64,000 nucleotides of DNA from Bradyrhizobium ontarionense (GCF_021088345.1 NZ_CP088156.1:7307001-7371000); one strand, 5' to 3'; shown: positions 43,282-52,279, counted from the stretch's first letter. A program made the numbers and translations. Notes: generated by a model not told the origin, from the sequence alone.

Positions 43282-43650
43282 CTAAAACCCAAGCCACGCT
43301 TCGGCGTGATGCAGAGATCGCGGACCCAGCAACGGAACAATCTGCTCCCATTGTCCTCTGGTCCGCCCAGCCCGATTCGCCAAAGCTTCGATGAGGCCCG
43401 TTGCAGTGGCTGTTAACAAGCGCTGGTCACGACTCTCCATTGCCTGCTCAACAAGCGAGAAGATGCGGCGATTGACATCAATACCAACATGGCTGAAATC
43501 ATCTGCGATCTGGTCGCCAAGGTAACCAAATAGCACCGTGACGGGAGGGCTTTCCGGCCGCCAGTCGTTGACAACTGCTTGGTATGTAGCCTGTACGTTG
43601 CTGGAAGCCGCCGTCAGCTCCCGAACGAATTCCTCATAGCTCATCATCAC
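43282..43650 (-). CDS. hypothetical protein
   Basis: A 122-residue, Trp/Tyr-containing soluble protein beginning MMSYEEFVRELTAASSNVQ and ending SLHHAEAWLGF. I do not recognise it. Its acidic, helical pattern (VEQAMESRDQRLLTATATGL, IEALANRAG) and size resemble bacterial immunity or regulatory proteins, but that is only an impression. ATG 43650 or 43647 follows GAAGGGAA; the frame open to 43809 crosses a repeat. Confidence 0.55.
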   Translation of the reverse strand: MMMSYEEFVRELTAASSNVQATYQAVVNDWRPESPPVTVLFGYLGDQIADDFSHVGIDVNRRIFSLVEQAMESRDQRLLTATATGLIEALANRAGRTRGQWEQIVPLLGPRSLHHAEAWLGF

Positions 43651-43715
43651 CGTTCCCTTCGCGCATTGGTCATATCTCGGATGTGGACGAGAGGCCAAGA
43701 TAGGCAGCGCGCCGT

Positions 43716-43762
43716 GGCCGTTCTTCGAGGCGCCTGCGGCTGGCGGACTCTTCAGGACGAGG
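43716..43762. repeat. short REP-like repeat fragment
   Basis: GCCGTTCTTCGAGGCGCCTG...GGACTCTTCAGGACGAGG, related to those at 29599-29699 and 40489-40534. It lies upstream of the hypothetical gene at 43282. Confidence 0.5.
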
Positions 43763-43879
43763 GCTGTTACTTCGGCGAGATCCATATTGCGATATGAGCG
43801 CATAAGCATGTCAGCACAATTTGCCCCGCAGGCTTCTGCGGGGCGCTAGCCAGCAAACGTTGGGCTCGACCTAATCGAG

Positions 43880-44170
43880 TTATTTATGGATATTGAAGGT
43901 CTGCTCCGAACTGTGACTACAATCAGATATTGAAAGCGCAGGTTGACCGCGATCGTTAAAGTATAGGCAAATGCCAGAACGTGCGGCCTGCTCTATTTTG
44001 ACTCCGCTTAGAGCACTGCCGACCATTGATGGCACTGCGTCCGCCTTCTTCTCGATACAAGCAAGTCGATCTTCAATAATTGTAATCTTTGCGCATTCGC
44101 CCTCTGCTCGTGCCGCAGTGATAGAGCAGGTAATCAGCACTGTAGCACACGCAATCATCTTGGCTGTCAT
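43880..44170 (-). CDS. small exported protein of unknown function
   Basis: A 96-residue product with a signal peptide (MTAKMIACATVLITCSITAA, cleaved near ARA-EGE) and four mature cysteines (GECAK, LACIEK, SGICLYF, SDCSHS) probably paired. It is less GC-rich than its neighbours. The start at 44170 is favoured because it gives the signal peptide. A 61-residue frame (TTG at 44352) ends in an ATGA overlap with it but has no other support. Confidence 0.6.
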   Translation of the reverse strand: MTAKMIACATVLITCSITAARAEGECAKITIIEDRLACIEKKADAVPSMVGSALSGVKIEQAARSGICLYFNDRGQPALSISDCSHSSEQTFNIHK

Positions 44171-44449
44171 GTCAATGCCTCCAAATATTGATGGGTACAA
44201 AAGCGCTGAAACTTCCCATGCGGCTTCACCTTGCGCAAGGCTGCTTGTTGTTGCACCGCAGCTATGGTGACGAGCTGTCCGCTTCGGGCTGCAAGCGGCG
44301 GCAGCGGCAGGTCGGCGGGGTCCGGACCGTTGACTTCAGTGACAGTGCACAAGATTTCCTTGGAGAGCGATGTTGTGGTGCGACGAGTTTCGGCGTCGCC
44401 CGTGAGTTTGGGGCAGCGCTACTTCAACTCGAAGGCCGATCCATCAACG

Positions 44450-45577
44450 CTAGCCTACGCTCGCCAAAACGATTTCCCGGAGCACGCGCGTCGGCGGAAT
44501 CCACTGATCGTCGCTGCCGTAGTTTCCTGCCGTCAGAGCGATGACGAGCTGCAGCGCAGGAATGATGAACAGGCGCTGGCCGCCTTCGCCCTGCGCCATC
44601 CACATGCGTTCGAGGCGTCCGGGCGCCCATCCCTTTGGTTGGCCGAAAGCCACGTCGAGAACAAACCATTGATAGCCGTAACGACGAAGCTCGTCGCAGC
44701 TGACCACCGGCGTCGTGCAACGCGTGATCCATTCGGCGGGAACGATCTGTCGGCCCTCGTGCTGCCCTCCGGAGAGCATCAACGTCCCGATCCGTGAGAG
44801 ATCGCGAACCGACAACCGGGCGCCTGACGCAGCGAACGGCTCGCCATCAGGCCCGGTGGCCCATTGCGTCGGTCCCATGCCGAGCGGATCGAAAAGAAAC
44901 TCGCGTGCGAAGTCATGCAGTGACTTGCCCGACCCCTTGGCGATCAAACGGGCGAGCAACGCGGTTGCTCCGCCGCAATAGGTCCAGTGCGCACCGGGCC
45001 TGTCGACCAGCGGTCGCTCCAGGATGTAGCGATAGCGGTCGGACGCGTCGTCCATGGCGGTTTCGCTGTTGCGAGGATCGGCGTAAGGCAAGCTGCTCTC
45101 GTCCCAATCCGTTCCCAAGGTCATGGAGAGCGCATGATGCACGGTCACGCGCGCGCGTTCCTCATCGGCAAGATCACGATATTCCGGGAATCCAGACAGC
45201 AGGCTTGCTTCCGGCGCCGGTACCTTGCCTTGCTGAAGAGCGATCCCATAAAGCAGGGCCACGATGCTCTTCGAGCATGATCGCAGATCGTGGAGCGTCT
45301 CTGCCGCAAACTTGACCGTCCCCAGATCGCCAACGCCTCTCTCGCGATCCTGGCCCTCGAAATAGCGCTCGACGATCGGCTTCCCGTTCTGCAGAACGAT
45401 GAGACCGTGGATGTTCCACACGCGCCGCTCAGCAAGCGCTTGATCGAGGCGTCGGATTATATCGATGGCGAATGTGTCAGAATCGAACCTGGCCTGTGGC
45501 TGCCTCTGAGCCGGGATGATCGGCGAGCTCATGGCAGCTGCTCCTATGGCTGAAAGGATCTGGCGACGATTTGGCAC
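44450..45577 (-). CDS. exported serine hydrolase, class C beta-lactamase family
   Basis: A 375-residue penicillin-binding-protein-like hydrolase. The nucleophile motif SxxK is in LRSCSKSIVALL, and the Y-x-N/G motif is WTYCGGATALL; a late GEGGQ resembles the third box. Relatives act as esterases, peptidases or beta-lactamases. I chose GTG 45577, which gives a twin-arginine signal (NRRQILSAIGAAAM) with GAGGG upstream; the frame runs to ATG 45796 without homology. Export by Tat is therefore likely. Confidence 0.8.
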   Translation of the reverse strand: MPNRRQILSAIGAAAMSSPIIPAQRQPQARFDSDTFAIDIIRRLDQALAERRVWNIHGLIVLQNGKPIVERYFEGQDRERGVGDLGTVKFAAETLHDLRSCSKSIVALLYGIALQQGKVPAPEASLLSGFPEYRDLADEERARVTVHHALSMTLGTDWDESSLPYADPRNSETAMDDASDRYRYILERPLVDRPGAHWTYCGGATALLARLIAKGSGKSLHDFAREFLFDPLGMGPTQWATGPDGEPFAASGARLSVRDLSRIGTLMLSGGQHEGRQIVPAEWITRCTTPVVSCDELRRYGYQWFVLDVAFGQPKGWAPGRLERMWMAQGEGGQRLFIIPALQLVIALTAGNYGSDDQWIPPTRVLREIVLASVG

Positions 45578-46235
45578 AGCCGAAACGCCCTCATCTGGGA
45601 TGTATCGCTTTATACCAAGCGGACTGTTTCGGGGAAATGTCGCTCTTGGGGCAATTGCAGCCCGTCGGTTCAGGCTAGTGCGCAAAGTCGAATTTCCTTT
45701 GCGCATCAGCCGCATCGCGCTGCTCGGCCTGTGTCGCCGAAATCTCCCGCTTGACAAATTCCGAAAATCAGCAATGATGCTGATATCCTGTCCCATCGTA
45801 GAGGGACGTACGCGTCGTCACGAACGTCGGGGCAGGGATGCGGTGGACGTGGAGGGGCCGGCAGACGACCGGTGCCTTCGCGGACGGAGAAGTCGTGTGG
45901 TCCTGGCCTCTCGACGCTGAGGTCAAGTCCGCGGTCGTTGCTTATGGGCACGCGCGGGCGATGGGGGCAAAAAAGCCCGATCCCCAGGGAGAGCACGAAG
46001 GACACCGTTAAAACCATCGCGCAGGGAAGGCCGGGATGCACCGGTCGTACCTGTGGTTCCTGCCCCGTGCACTTTTTCACGCACGGGGGCCATGGGTGTG
46101 GCCAAGCACCCGGTCTTCCCTGCGCCCTCTGCAACTATCAGAGGGACATGTTCGATGCGGCACTCGGGCGTCACGCGCCGCGAGACTGCGATCGCGTGTC
46201 CCGTGCTGTTTGAGATGTGAATGCGCCTTCCCCCC

Positions 46236-46392
46236 ACTGTCGTCCCGGGCAAGCCGTGACGCGCAAAGCGCGGCGCGGCGCCGACCCGGGACCCATACGC
46301 CGCGGCGGACGTGGGGAGCGAGGACTAACAACCAGTCTGCCCCAAACTACTCCCTGGGGGTATGGGCCCCGGCTTTTCGCCGGGACGACAGT
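46236..46392. repeat. dispersed palindromic repeat with 13-base inverted ends
   Basis: Perfect ends ACTGTCGTCCCGG (46236-46248) and CCGGGACGACAGT (46380-46392). The interior has further GC-rich palindromes such as GCGCGGCGCGGCGCCG. Elements of this pattern are common in rhizobial intergenic DNA. Confidence 0.8.
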
Positions 46393-46426
46393 GATGTTTG
46401 CGGTGTGAGCGCTCCATCTCACGAGC

Positions 46427-46544
46427 GTCATTGCGAGCGCAGCGACCTGTCCGCCGAAGCTCGAAGAGCGAAGGCGGAAGCAATCCAGGCTGCCTGCGCA
46501 GAGACAGTCTTGATTGCTTCGGCGCAAGAGCGCCTCGCAATGAC
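46427..46544. repeat. dispersed repeat with 11-base inverted ends
   Basis: Perfect ends GTCATTGCGAG (46427-46437) and CTCGCAATGAC (46534-46544). The inner part, with GAAGCAATCCAGGC and GATTGCTTCGGCGC, is the familiar rhizobial repeat that starts and ends with CATTGCGAGC-like sequence. It ends about 75 bases before the matA stop. Confidence 0.85.
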
Positions 46545-46570
46545 GGAGTTTGGAGCTGGCAGTATGACGC

Positions 46571-46609
46571 GAAGCGGCGCAACGAAGGCGCGCAGAGTTG
46601 CGCCGCTTC
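46571..46609 (-). terminator. strong hairpin just downstream of matA
   Basis: GAAGCGGCGCAAC (46571-46583) and GTTGCGCCGCTTC (46597-46609), perfect 13-base arms with a 13-base loop, 11 bases after the matA stop. No T-run follows on the minus strand, so it may stabilise the mRNA 3' end rather than terminate. Confidence 0.55.
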
Positions 46610-46620
46610 CAGCGCAAAGC

Positions 46621-47970
46621 TTACGACGACAACCGCATGTCCAGCCGCCGCCGGCCCTCGGTGCGCAGCAGCTTCTTCACGGCGCTGGAGGCGACGACCT
46701 CGCCGTCATTGGCGTAGGCCTCGTGGTTCTTCTCGATGTCCTCGAGGCGGTAGAGATAGTTCACCATGACGGTGGCGGATTCGCGCTGGCCCTTGGACGA
46801 GAGGTCGCCGAGCCAGTTGATGCGCTCGAGGCGGGCGCCGTTGCCGAGATGGAAGCGAGCCACCGAGTCGATCAGCTTGCCCTTCGTCGTGCGGGCCTTC
46901 AGGAAGTAGTGCGCGGCGAGCGGCTCGATCACGGCGCGCAGCTCGGCGGTCATGTCGGCATCCTCGACCCAGCGCGGCTCGTTCAACAGCTTGAGCACGT
47001 TGCGATCCTCGTCGGTCGCATCGGTGGTCGACTTCAGCCAGGTCATGAAGCCCGGCACCGGCGACAGCGTGACGAAGGTGTCGAGCTTGGGCAGCTCGCG
47101 CCTGAGCTCCTCGACCACCTGCTTGATCAGGAAGTTGCCGAACGAGATGCCGCCGAGGCCACGCTGGGTGTTGGAGATGGAGTAGAACACGGCGGTGCGG
47201 GCGCGGTCGGCCGGCACCGGCGGGCGGTCGACCGCCAGCAGCGGCGCGATGGCGCCCGGGATCGTCTCGGTCAGCGCCACCTCGACGAAGATCAGCGGCG
47301 CGTCGGGCATCGCCGGATGGAAGAAGGCGTAGCAACGGCGATCGACGGGATCGATGCGGCGGCGCAGATCGTCCCAGTCATGAATCTCGTGCACTGCCTC
47401 GTAGCGGATGATCTGCTCAAGGATGTTGGCAGGTGTCGACCAGTCGATCCGGCGCAGCACGAGAAACCCCCTGTTGAACCACGAACTCAAGAGATGCACG
47501 ACGTCCCGATCGAGCGCGAACAGCTCCGGATTGCCCTTCAGCAGGTCCTGGAGATCTGTACGCATCGCGACCAGCTCGGGTGTGCCGCCGGGGGCCCGGT
47601 TGAGGCGTCGGATCAGCTCCTGCCGGCGCGGCTCGGAGGCGAAATGCAGTGCGCTGGCGCCTTCGTCGGACGGCGTCGCGCGCCAGTCCTCGATCGCCTT
47701 GGCGAGCTTCGCCTTGTCGGGGCCGAAATCATGGACCAGCGCGGTGAAGAACGCCTTGCGGCCGTCGGCGTCGAGGTCGTGATAACCGTCGAGTACGTCG
47801 CGGGCCATCGCCGTGCCCGACGCCTCGCCGGCGCCGGACACCAGCGCTTCGCACAGCTCGGCGAGACTCTTCGCATCATGCTTGTCGACCGGGGCGCCGC
47901 CGCCGCGCAGAAGGGTGCGGCCGCGCTCGGAAATCGTGGTGATCAGGTCGGTGAAAAAGGCATTGGCCAT
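46621..47970 (-). CDS. matA: malonyl-CoA decarboxylase
   Basis: A 449-residue cytoplasmic enzyme converting malonyl-CoA to acetyl-CoA and CO2, used in malonate catabolism. Family signatures include DRRCYAFFHPAMPDAPLIFV, FYSISNTQRGLGGISFGNFL and LSPVPGFMTWL, and LERINWLGDLSSKG near the end; length is normal for MCD. Its usual partner malonyl-CoA synthetase (matB) is not nearby. The start at 47970 (MANAFF) is preferred to 47991. It diverges from nothing: the AraC gene upstream runs in the same direction 84 bases away. Confidence 0.93.
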   Translation of the reverse strand: MANAFFTDLITTISERGRTLLRGGGAPVDKHDAKSLAELCEALVSGAGEASGTAMARDVLDGYHDLDADGRKAFFTALVHDFGPDKAKLAKAIEDWRATPSDEGASALHFASEPRRQELIRRLNRAPGGTPELVAMRTDLQDLLKGNPELFALDRDVVHLLSSWFNRGFLVLRRIDWSTPANILEQIIRYEAVHEIHDWDDLRRRIDPVDRRCYAFFHPAMPDAPLIFVEVALTETIPGAIAPLLAVDRPPVPADRARTAVFYSISNTQRGLGGISFGNFLIKQVVEELRRELPKLDTFVTLSPVPGFMTWLKSTTDATDEDRNVLKLLNEPRWVEDADMTAELRAVIEPLAAHYFLKARTTKGKLIDSVARFHLGNGARLERINWLGDLSSKGQRESATVMVNYLYRLEDIEKNHEAYANDGEVVASSAVKKLLRTEGRRRLDMRLSS

Positions 47971-48054
47971 CTGATGTCGGTCGAATCCCAAGCGGCACGA
48001 GTAATGTTACATGGATTTATGGCAAAGCTGGCCACAATCAAACATAACAAATCG

Positions 48055-48903
48055 TCAACGCTGGCCGCGGCTGGCGCGGGGCGCGGGCGCCGGGGTTGCG
48101 ATCATGCCCTGTCCCGCAAATTCCGTCGGCGTCTGGCCGGTTACCTGGCGGAACGCATGCGAAAACGCGGGCACGCTGGCGTAGCCGAGGTCGGCGGCCA
48201 GCGTCTTCACCGAGAGCGTGCGGTCCATCGACAGCCGCTCGATCGCGGCCGCGATCCGGGCGCGTTGGCACCATGCCTTGAAGCTCAGCTTGGTTTCCGC
48301 GGCGAACAGCCGCGACAAGGTCCGGGCCGAGCTTCCAATCCTGCTCGCGAGAGTCGCGATGTCGCCGGCGCTCGCGGGCGAGGCGAGAACGAGATCGGCG
48401 GCGCGCCGGGCACGGGGGTCGCGGGGCAGGGGAATGAACGTCGCGGAGTCATCGGTGCGTCGCAGTTCGAGCAGCGCCAGCCGCACCAGGAGACGCGCCC
48501 GCTCGGCCTCGCCGTTCCGCTCGAACAGCGTCAGGATGGCGTGGTGCAGCAGCGGGGAGACCTGCACCACGAACTCGGTGTCGAGCCGAAGGTGGTGCGT
48601 CTCGCGCTCGAGCCAGTCGAGCTCGAAATACAGCGTCCGCATCTGGCTGTCGGCCAGCATGTCGATGGCATGGGCGTGACGGGCTGGAACCCAGACCGCG
48701 CGATCCGGCGGCACCAGCCAGCGTCCTCGCGGCGTCGTCACCTGCATCGTGCCGGCGGATGCGTAGATCAGCTGCGACTCGCGGTGCATGTGCGGATCGA
48801 GCCGGGCGCCCTTGTGATAGGTGCGCGCGATCAGATGGACGCCGGCCTCGGTCGTTACACGGTCGGCGCCGAGCGCCTTCAATGGCGTTTCCACGATGGT
48901 CAT
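48055..48903 (-). CDS. AraC family transcriptional regulator
   Basis: A 282-residue regulator with an N-terminal cupin-like sensor (GARLDPHMHRESQLIYASAG, WVPARHAHAIDML) and a C-terminal pair of helix-turn-helix motifs (ATLASRIGSSARTLSRLFAAET and VKTLAADLGYASVPAFSHAF, ending FRQVTGQTPTEF). It is transcribed divergently from an MFS transporter across 77 bases, the usual arrangement for a regulator and its target. It could also read toward matA. Confidence 0.9.
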   Translation of the reverse strand: MTIVETPLKALGADRVTTEAGVHLIARTYHKGARLDPHMHRESQLIYASAGTMQVTTPRGRWLVPPDRAVWVPARHAHAIDMLADSQMRTLYFELDWLERETHHLRLDTEFVVQVSPLLHHAILTLFERNGEAERARLLVRLALLELRRTDDSATFIPLPRDPRARRAADLVLASPASAGDIATLASRIGSSARTLSRLFAAETKLSFKAWCQRARIAAAIERLSMDRTLSVKTLAADLGYASVPAFSHAFRQVTGQTPTEFAGQGMIATPAPAPRASRGQR

Positions 48904-48980
48904 TGGCGGCTTCTCGTCAGGCGCATCGACTATAACCGATTTGCCGAACCTACTTGCCAGGAAATCGAGGACCGGTCTTC

Positions 48981-50174
48981 ATGAATAGCCCCCGCCGCGT
49001 GATCGGCTTCGTCAACGCCGCTCATTTCGTCGACCACTACGCGATGCTGATCTTCGCGGCCGCCGTCATCATCATGGGCCCGGCGCTCGGCATGGCCTAT
49101 GCGGACCTCCTTCCCTATGCGACGCCGGGCTTCATCGCCTTCGGCGCCGGATCGCTTTTGACAGGCTGGCTCGGCGACCGCTGGAGCCGCAGGCACATGA
49201 TGCTGATCTTCTATGTCGGTATCGGGCTGTCGATGATCTCCGTGGGTCTCGTGCAGACGCCCTGGCAGCTCGGCGCGGCGCTGCTCGCCATCGGCCTGTT
49301 CGCCTCGATCTATCACCCGGTGGGAACCGCGATGCTCGTCTCCTATGCTGACAGGCTCGGCCGCGACATGGGGCTGAACGGCGTGTTCGGCAATCTCGGC
49401 GTCGCCTCGTCGGCGCTGGTCACCGGTGTTGTCGGGCAGTATCTCGGCTGGCGGTTTGCCTTCATCGTTCCCGGCGTGGTCACGGTCGGGATCGGCGTGG
49501 CGTTCGCGCTGTCGGTCGCGCATGAGGACCGCAGGGGATCGAGGCAGGCCGCCGCGCAGGCACGGGTCGCGCGCGACCAGATGTGGCGGGTGGTGCTGGC
49601 GTTGCTGCTCGTGGTGATCGCGATCTCCACCACGTTCAATGCGATCACCGTGGCGCTGCCGAAACTGTTCGCGGAGCGGCTTGCCGGGCTCACGCAAAGT
49701 CCGGCGCTGCTCGGCGTGATCGCCGCCGGCGTCTACGTGTTCGGCGCCATGACGCAGTACACGATCGGGCGGCTGCTGGATCGTCATGCGTTGAAGACGG
49801 TGGCGCTGCCGCTCTCGCTGGTGCTGGCGCCGCTGCTGTATCTGGCCGCCGATGCCCATGATTGGGCGCTGGTCCTGGCCTCGATCGGCATCGTCATGGG
49901 CGCGTTCGGGCAGGTCACCGTCAACGACGCGATGGTCGGCAAGTACACCGCCGAGGAATGGCGCTCGCGCGCCTACGCCGTGCGCTATTTCATTGGCTTC
50001 ACCGCGGCCGGCGCCTCGGTCGGGCTCGTCGCCTGGCTGTATGAGCGCGGCGGCTTCGTCACCATGCTGCAGGCCTTCGCCGCGCTGGCCCTGGTCGCGA
50101 TCATCGCCGCGCTGATCCTGCCGCCGGAGATTTCGACCACGCAGCCCGCGCTGCGGGAGGCGCCGGCGGAGTAG
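48981..50174 (+). CDS. MFS transporter
   Basis: A 397-residue inner-membrane transporter with about twelve hydrophobic helices. The conserved loop 2-3 motif appears as GSLLTGWLGDRWSRRHMM, and YHPVGTAMLVSYADRLGRDM and GVFGNLGVASSALVTGVVGQ recall the fosmidomycin-resistance-like (FsrR/Fsr) subgroup. The substrate is not known. The start at 48981 (MNSPRRV) is preferred; a TTG at 48954 is the edge of the open frame. The AraC gene is divergent and is a likely regulator. Confidence 0.9.
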   Translation: MNSPRRVIGFVNAAHFVDHYAMLIFAAAVIIMGPALGMAYADLLPYATPGFIAFGAGSLLTGWLGDRWSRRHMMLIFYVGIGLSMISVGLVQTPWQLGAALLAIGLFASIYHPVGTAMLVSYADRLGRDMGLNGVFGNLGVASSALVTGVVGQYLGWRFAFIVPGVVTVGIGVAFALSVAHEDRRGSRQAAAQARVARDQMWRVVLALLLVVIAISTTFNAITVALPKLFAERLAGLTQSPALLGVIAAGVYVFGAMTQYTIGRLLDRHALKTVALPLSLVLAPLLYLAADAHDWALVLASIGIVMGAFGQVTVNDAMVGKYTAEEWRSRAYAVRYFIGFTAAGASVGLVAWLYERGGFVTMLQAFAALALVAIIAALILPPEISTTQPALREAPAE

Positions 50175-50297
50175 CAATGGTGGGACGTCGTCAGCGAACG
50201 GCATCGGCAAAGCACAATCGTGTTGCTCTGCAGCGAGGTTGCGACTTGCATTGGACGGCACGCGCGCCATGATCACCAGCGCAACAGGGAGGGGACG

Positions 50298-51095
50298 ATG
50301 GGTGCGTGGCGCGGGCTGTGGGCGGCGGCGCTGGCCGTCGTGGGAGTCATGACCATGGCATCTGGTGCAAGTGCCGGAGACCTGAAGGACGAGATCGCAC
50401 CGACGGGCAAGCTGCGGGTGGCGATCGCGATCAGCCCGGCCGGCGGCGCGTTCTGGTCGACGAAGACGGAAGGCGGCTACGCCGGCGTTCCCGTCGATCT
50501 CGGCCGGGCGATGGCGGACAGGCTCGGCGTGCCCGTCGATTACGTCGTGCACCAGAACTCGGGGCAGATCACCGATGCCGCCTCCAAGGGGACCTGGGAC
50601 GTCACCTTCCTGCCGAAGGATCCGGAGCGTGAGACCAAGATGGCGTTCGGCCCGATCTATGAGGTCGCGGACGCGACCTACATCGTGAAGGCCGGCTCGA
50701 CCGTGACCGGCTTCGCCACGCTCGATCAGCCCGGCGTCAAGGTCGCCGCCGTCAACAACACCACGACCATGCGCGGCGCGACAGCGCATCTGAAGAATGC
50801 TGCCGTCACCGGCTATCAGACCTATGACGAGATCTACGGCCTGCTGCAGCGGGGCGAGGTCGACGCCTTCGCGCTGTCGCGCGACCAGCTCAACGCGATG
50901 GCGAAGAAGCTGCCGGGGACGCGGGTGCTCGACGAGACCTTCAAGAAGACGGTGACCGCGGTCGCGGTGCCGCCCGGCCATCCGCAGTCGCTGGCCTTCG
51001 TCACGGCCTTCATGACCGCGGCTGCCTCGAACGGCCTGCTGCGCAAGACCTATGACGACAACGGTCTGAAGGACACGCCGCTGCGCACGCAGTAG
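50298..51095 (+). CDS. orphan periplasmic amino-acid-type binding protein 1
   Basis: A 265-residue exported solute-binding protein. The signal peptide is MGAWRGLWAAALAVVGVMTM with cleavage near SAG-DLKDE, and the mature start DEIAPTGKLRVAIAISPAGG and NAVYVVHQNS-like region fit the polar-amino-acid family, with VDAFALSRDQLNAMAKKLPG late. No permease or ATPase gene is adjacent. It is about 60% identical by eye to the paralogue at 52672, with two small exported cysteine-protein genes between them. The ATG follows GGAGGGG. Confidence 0.85.
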   Translation: MGAWRGLWAAALAVVGVMTMASGASAGDLKDEIAPTGKLRVAIAISPAGGAFWSTKTEGGYAGVPVDLGRAMADRLGVPVDYVVHQNSGQITDAASKGTWDVTFLPKDPERETKMAFGPIYEVADATYIVKAGSTVTGFATLDQPGVKVAAVNNTTTMRGATAHLKNAAVTGYQTYDEIYGLLQRGEVDAFALSRDQLNAMAKKLPGTRVLDETFKKTVTAVAVPPGHPQSLAFVTAFMTAAASNGLLRKTYDDNGLKDTPLRTQ

Positions 51096-51110
51096 ATCCT
51101 TGTCATGCCG

Positions 51111-51134
51111 ATCCACCCAAATTTCCACAGTTGC
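51111..51134. promoter_or_regulatory. conserved 24-base box, copy 1
   Basis: A 13-base block ATCCACCCAAATT, two variable bases, then CACAGTTGC. The same box recurs at 52181-52204 with only the two middle bases different. This copy ends 93 bases before the cysteine-rich gene. It may be a promoter or regulator site; I cannot match it to a known factor. Confidence 0.6.
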
Positions 51135-51227
51135 TCACTCATACTGACATGCCCTTATTGGTCGCCACGCAGGCTCGCTTCGGTGGCGACGACAGATTGA
51201 AACGTAATACCATTGGAGGTTGGATCG

Positions 51228-52115
51228 ATGATCGTTCGCTATAAACGGATGTTGGTGCTCGGAGTGGCTGCTGCGGTCGGCTTCACTGCGACGCAAGCGC
51301 TGGCACAGGCCCCGAGCGATGCGCAGCGCAACGCCATCAAATCCTCGTGCCGGTCGGACTACATGGCGCATTGTTCGAGCGTGCCGCCGGGCGGCGCGGC
51401 CTCGGTACAATGCCTGCAGGCGAACATGGCGAGTCTGTCGGCGGGATGTCAGACGGCGCTGCGTGCGATCGAGCCCGCGGCGGAGGCAAAGCCGGCCGCG
51501 GCTGCAGCGACCGAAACCAAGCCGCCGGCGGCTGAGCCGAGCAGACCGGTTGCCGAGCCGGCCAAATCAGTGGCTCAGCCGGCAGCGCCGGCCGCGCCGG
51601 CGAAGCCTGCGACCGCGAGCAAACCCGAGCCGGTCAAGCCTGCCGCGTCGGCCGCGCCGGCACCCGGCGTCAAGCCGAGCGAGGCGCAGACGGCGGCGAT
51701 CCGCAGCGCCTGCGGCTCGGACTATCCCAAGGTCTGCAGCAGCGTGCCGCCGGGCGGCGCCGCCGCGCTGCAGTGCCTGGAGCAGAACAAGGCCAAGGTG
51801 TCCCCATCCTGCGCCAAGGCGATTGCGGCCGCGAGCGGCGGCAGCGCGGCGCCGGCCGCCGCATCGTCTGTCGCGGCGGCCCCCGCGACCACGGCAGTCG
51901 CGACACCGGATCCGGCCCCCGCGCTGGTGCTGCGGCCACTGCGGCCGCTCGAGGAATTGCGCATCGTCAGGGCCGCATGCGGCCCGGATGCGCGCACATT
52001 GTGCAGCGGTGTCGAGGCGGGCGGCGGCCGGATCGCGCAGTGTCTCGCAGCTAATGCCGGTTCGCTGTCGCCTGGCTGCAAGGGCATGCTCGCCGAGTTC
52101 GCCGCCAACCGGTAA
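51228..52115 (+). CDS. exported protein with three cysteine-rich repeats
   Basis: A 295-residue secreted protein: signal peptide (MIVRYKRMLVLGVAAAVGFT, cleaved near ALA-QAPS), then three modules with the same spacing C-x7-C-x12-C-x11-C (starting CRSDYMAHC, CGSDYPKVC and CGPDARTLC), separated by Ala/Pro/Lys-rich linkers. This is the cysteine-rich repeat seen in GLG1-type proteins; each module probably has two disulfides. Function is unknown. The ATG at 51228 follows GGAGGT at 51215-51220; a TTG at 51213 is the edge of the frame. It lies between the two binding-protein paralogues and shares its upstream box with the next gene. Confidence 0.85.
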   Translation: MIVRYKRMLVLGVAAAVGFTATQALAQAPSDAQRNAIKSSCRSDYMAHCSSVPPGGAASVQCLQANMASLSAGCQTALRAIEPAAEAKPAAAAATETKPPAAEPSRPVAEPAKSVAQPAAPAAPAKPATASKPEPVKPAASAAPAPGVKPSEAQTAAIRSACGSDYPKVCSSVPPGGAAALQCLEQNKAKVSPSCAKAIAAASGGSAAPAAASSVAAAPATTAVATPDPAPALVLRPLRPLEELRIVRAACGPDARTLCSGVEAGGGRIAQCLAANAGSLSPGCKGMLAEFAANR

Positions 52116-52180
52116 CGGGGTCGGTCGCCGGCAGCTGCGGTTACCGCCGCCGGTGCACGCGATTGATGCAGGAAATTCGA

Positions 52181-52204
52181 ATCCACCCAAATTGTCACAG
52201 TTGC
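52181..52204. promoter_or_regulatory. conserved 24-base box, copy 2
   Basis: Same box as at 51111-51134 (22 of 24 bases identical). It ends 75 bases before the small exported gene. Its last bases overlap a perfect inverted repeat TTGCCGGGA (52201-52209) / TCCCGGCAA (52218-52226). Confidence 0.6.
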
Positions 52205-52279
52205 CGGGACGCGGTGCTCCCGGCAAGGTCGCGCCAGGGTGGATATTTGACTAATCAGATCATGATCGGGAGTTTCAAT

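Larger units (their letters stand above)
45578..46620. other. gene-free stretch filled with dispersed repeats
   Basis: Over one kilobase without a credible gene. Frames that look open here fall in repeats. From about 45800 to 46215 is a degenerate copy of a sequence I recall as dispersed in Bradyrhizobium genomes, with an imperfect inverted arm pair (GCGCAGGGAAGGCCGGG near 46020 and CCCGGTCTTCCCTGCGC near 46107). Two palindromic elements follow. From 45578 to 45800 I see nothing. Confidence 0.7.

Noticed and set aside
44167..44352. 61-codon frame (TTG start) overlapping the exported protein gene in ATGA style
   Set aside because: Coupling is suggestive, but TTG start, lack of a ribosome-binding site and no family leave it unsupported.
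45706..46617. several 85-148-codon frames in the repeat cluster
   Set aside because: They are translations of dispersed palindromic repeats, a known source of false genes in Bradyrhizobium.
46036..48984. 982-codon plus-strand frame
   Set aside because: It runs through dispersed repeats, then antisense to matA and the AraC gene, both clearly supported.
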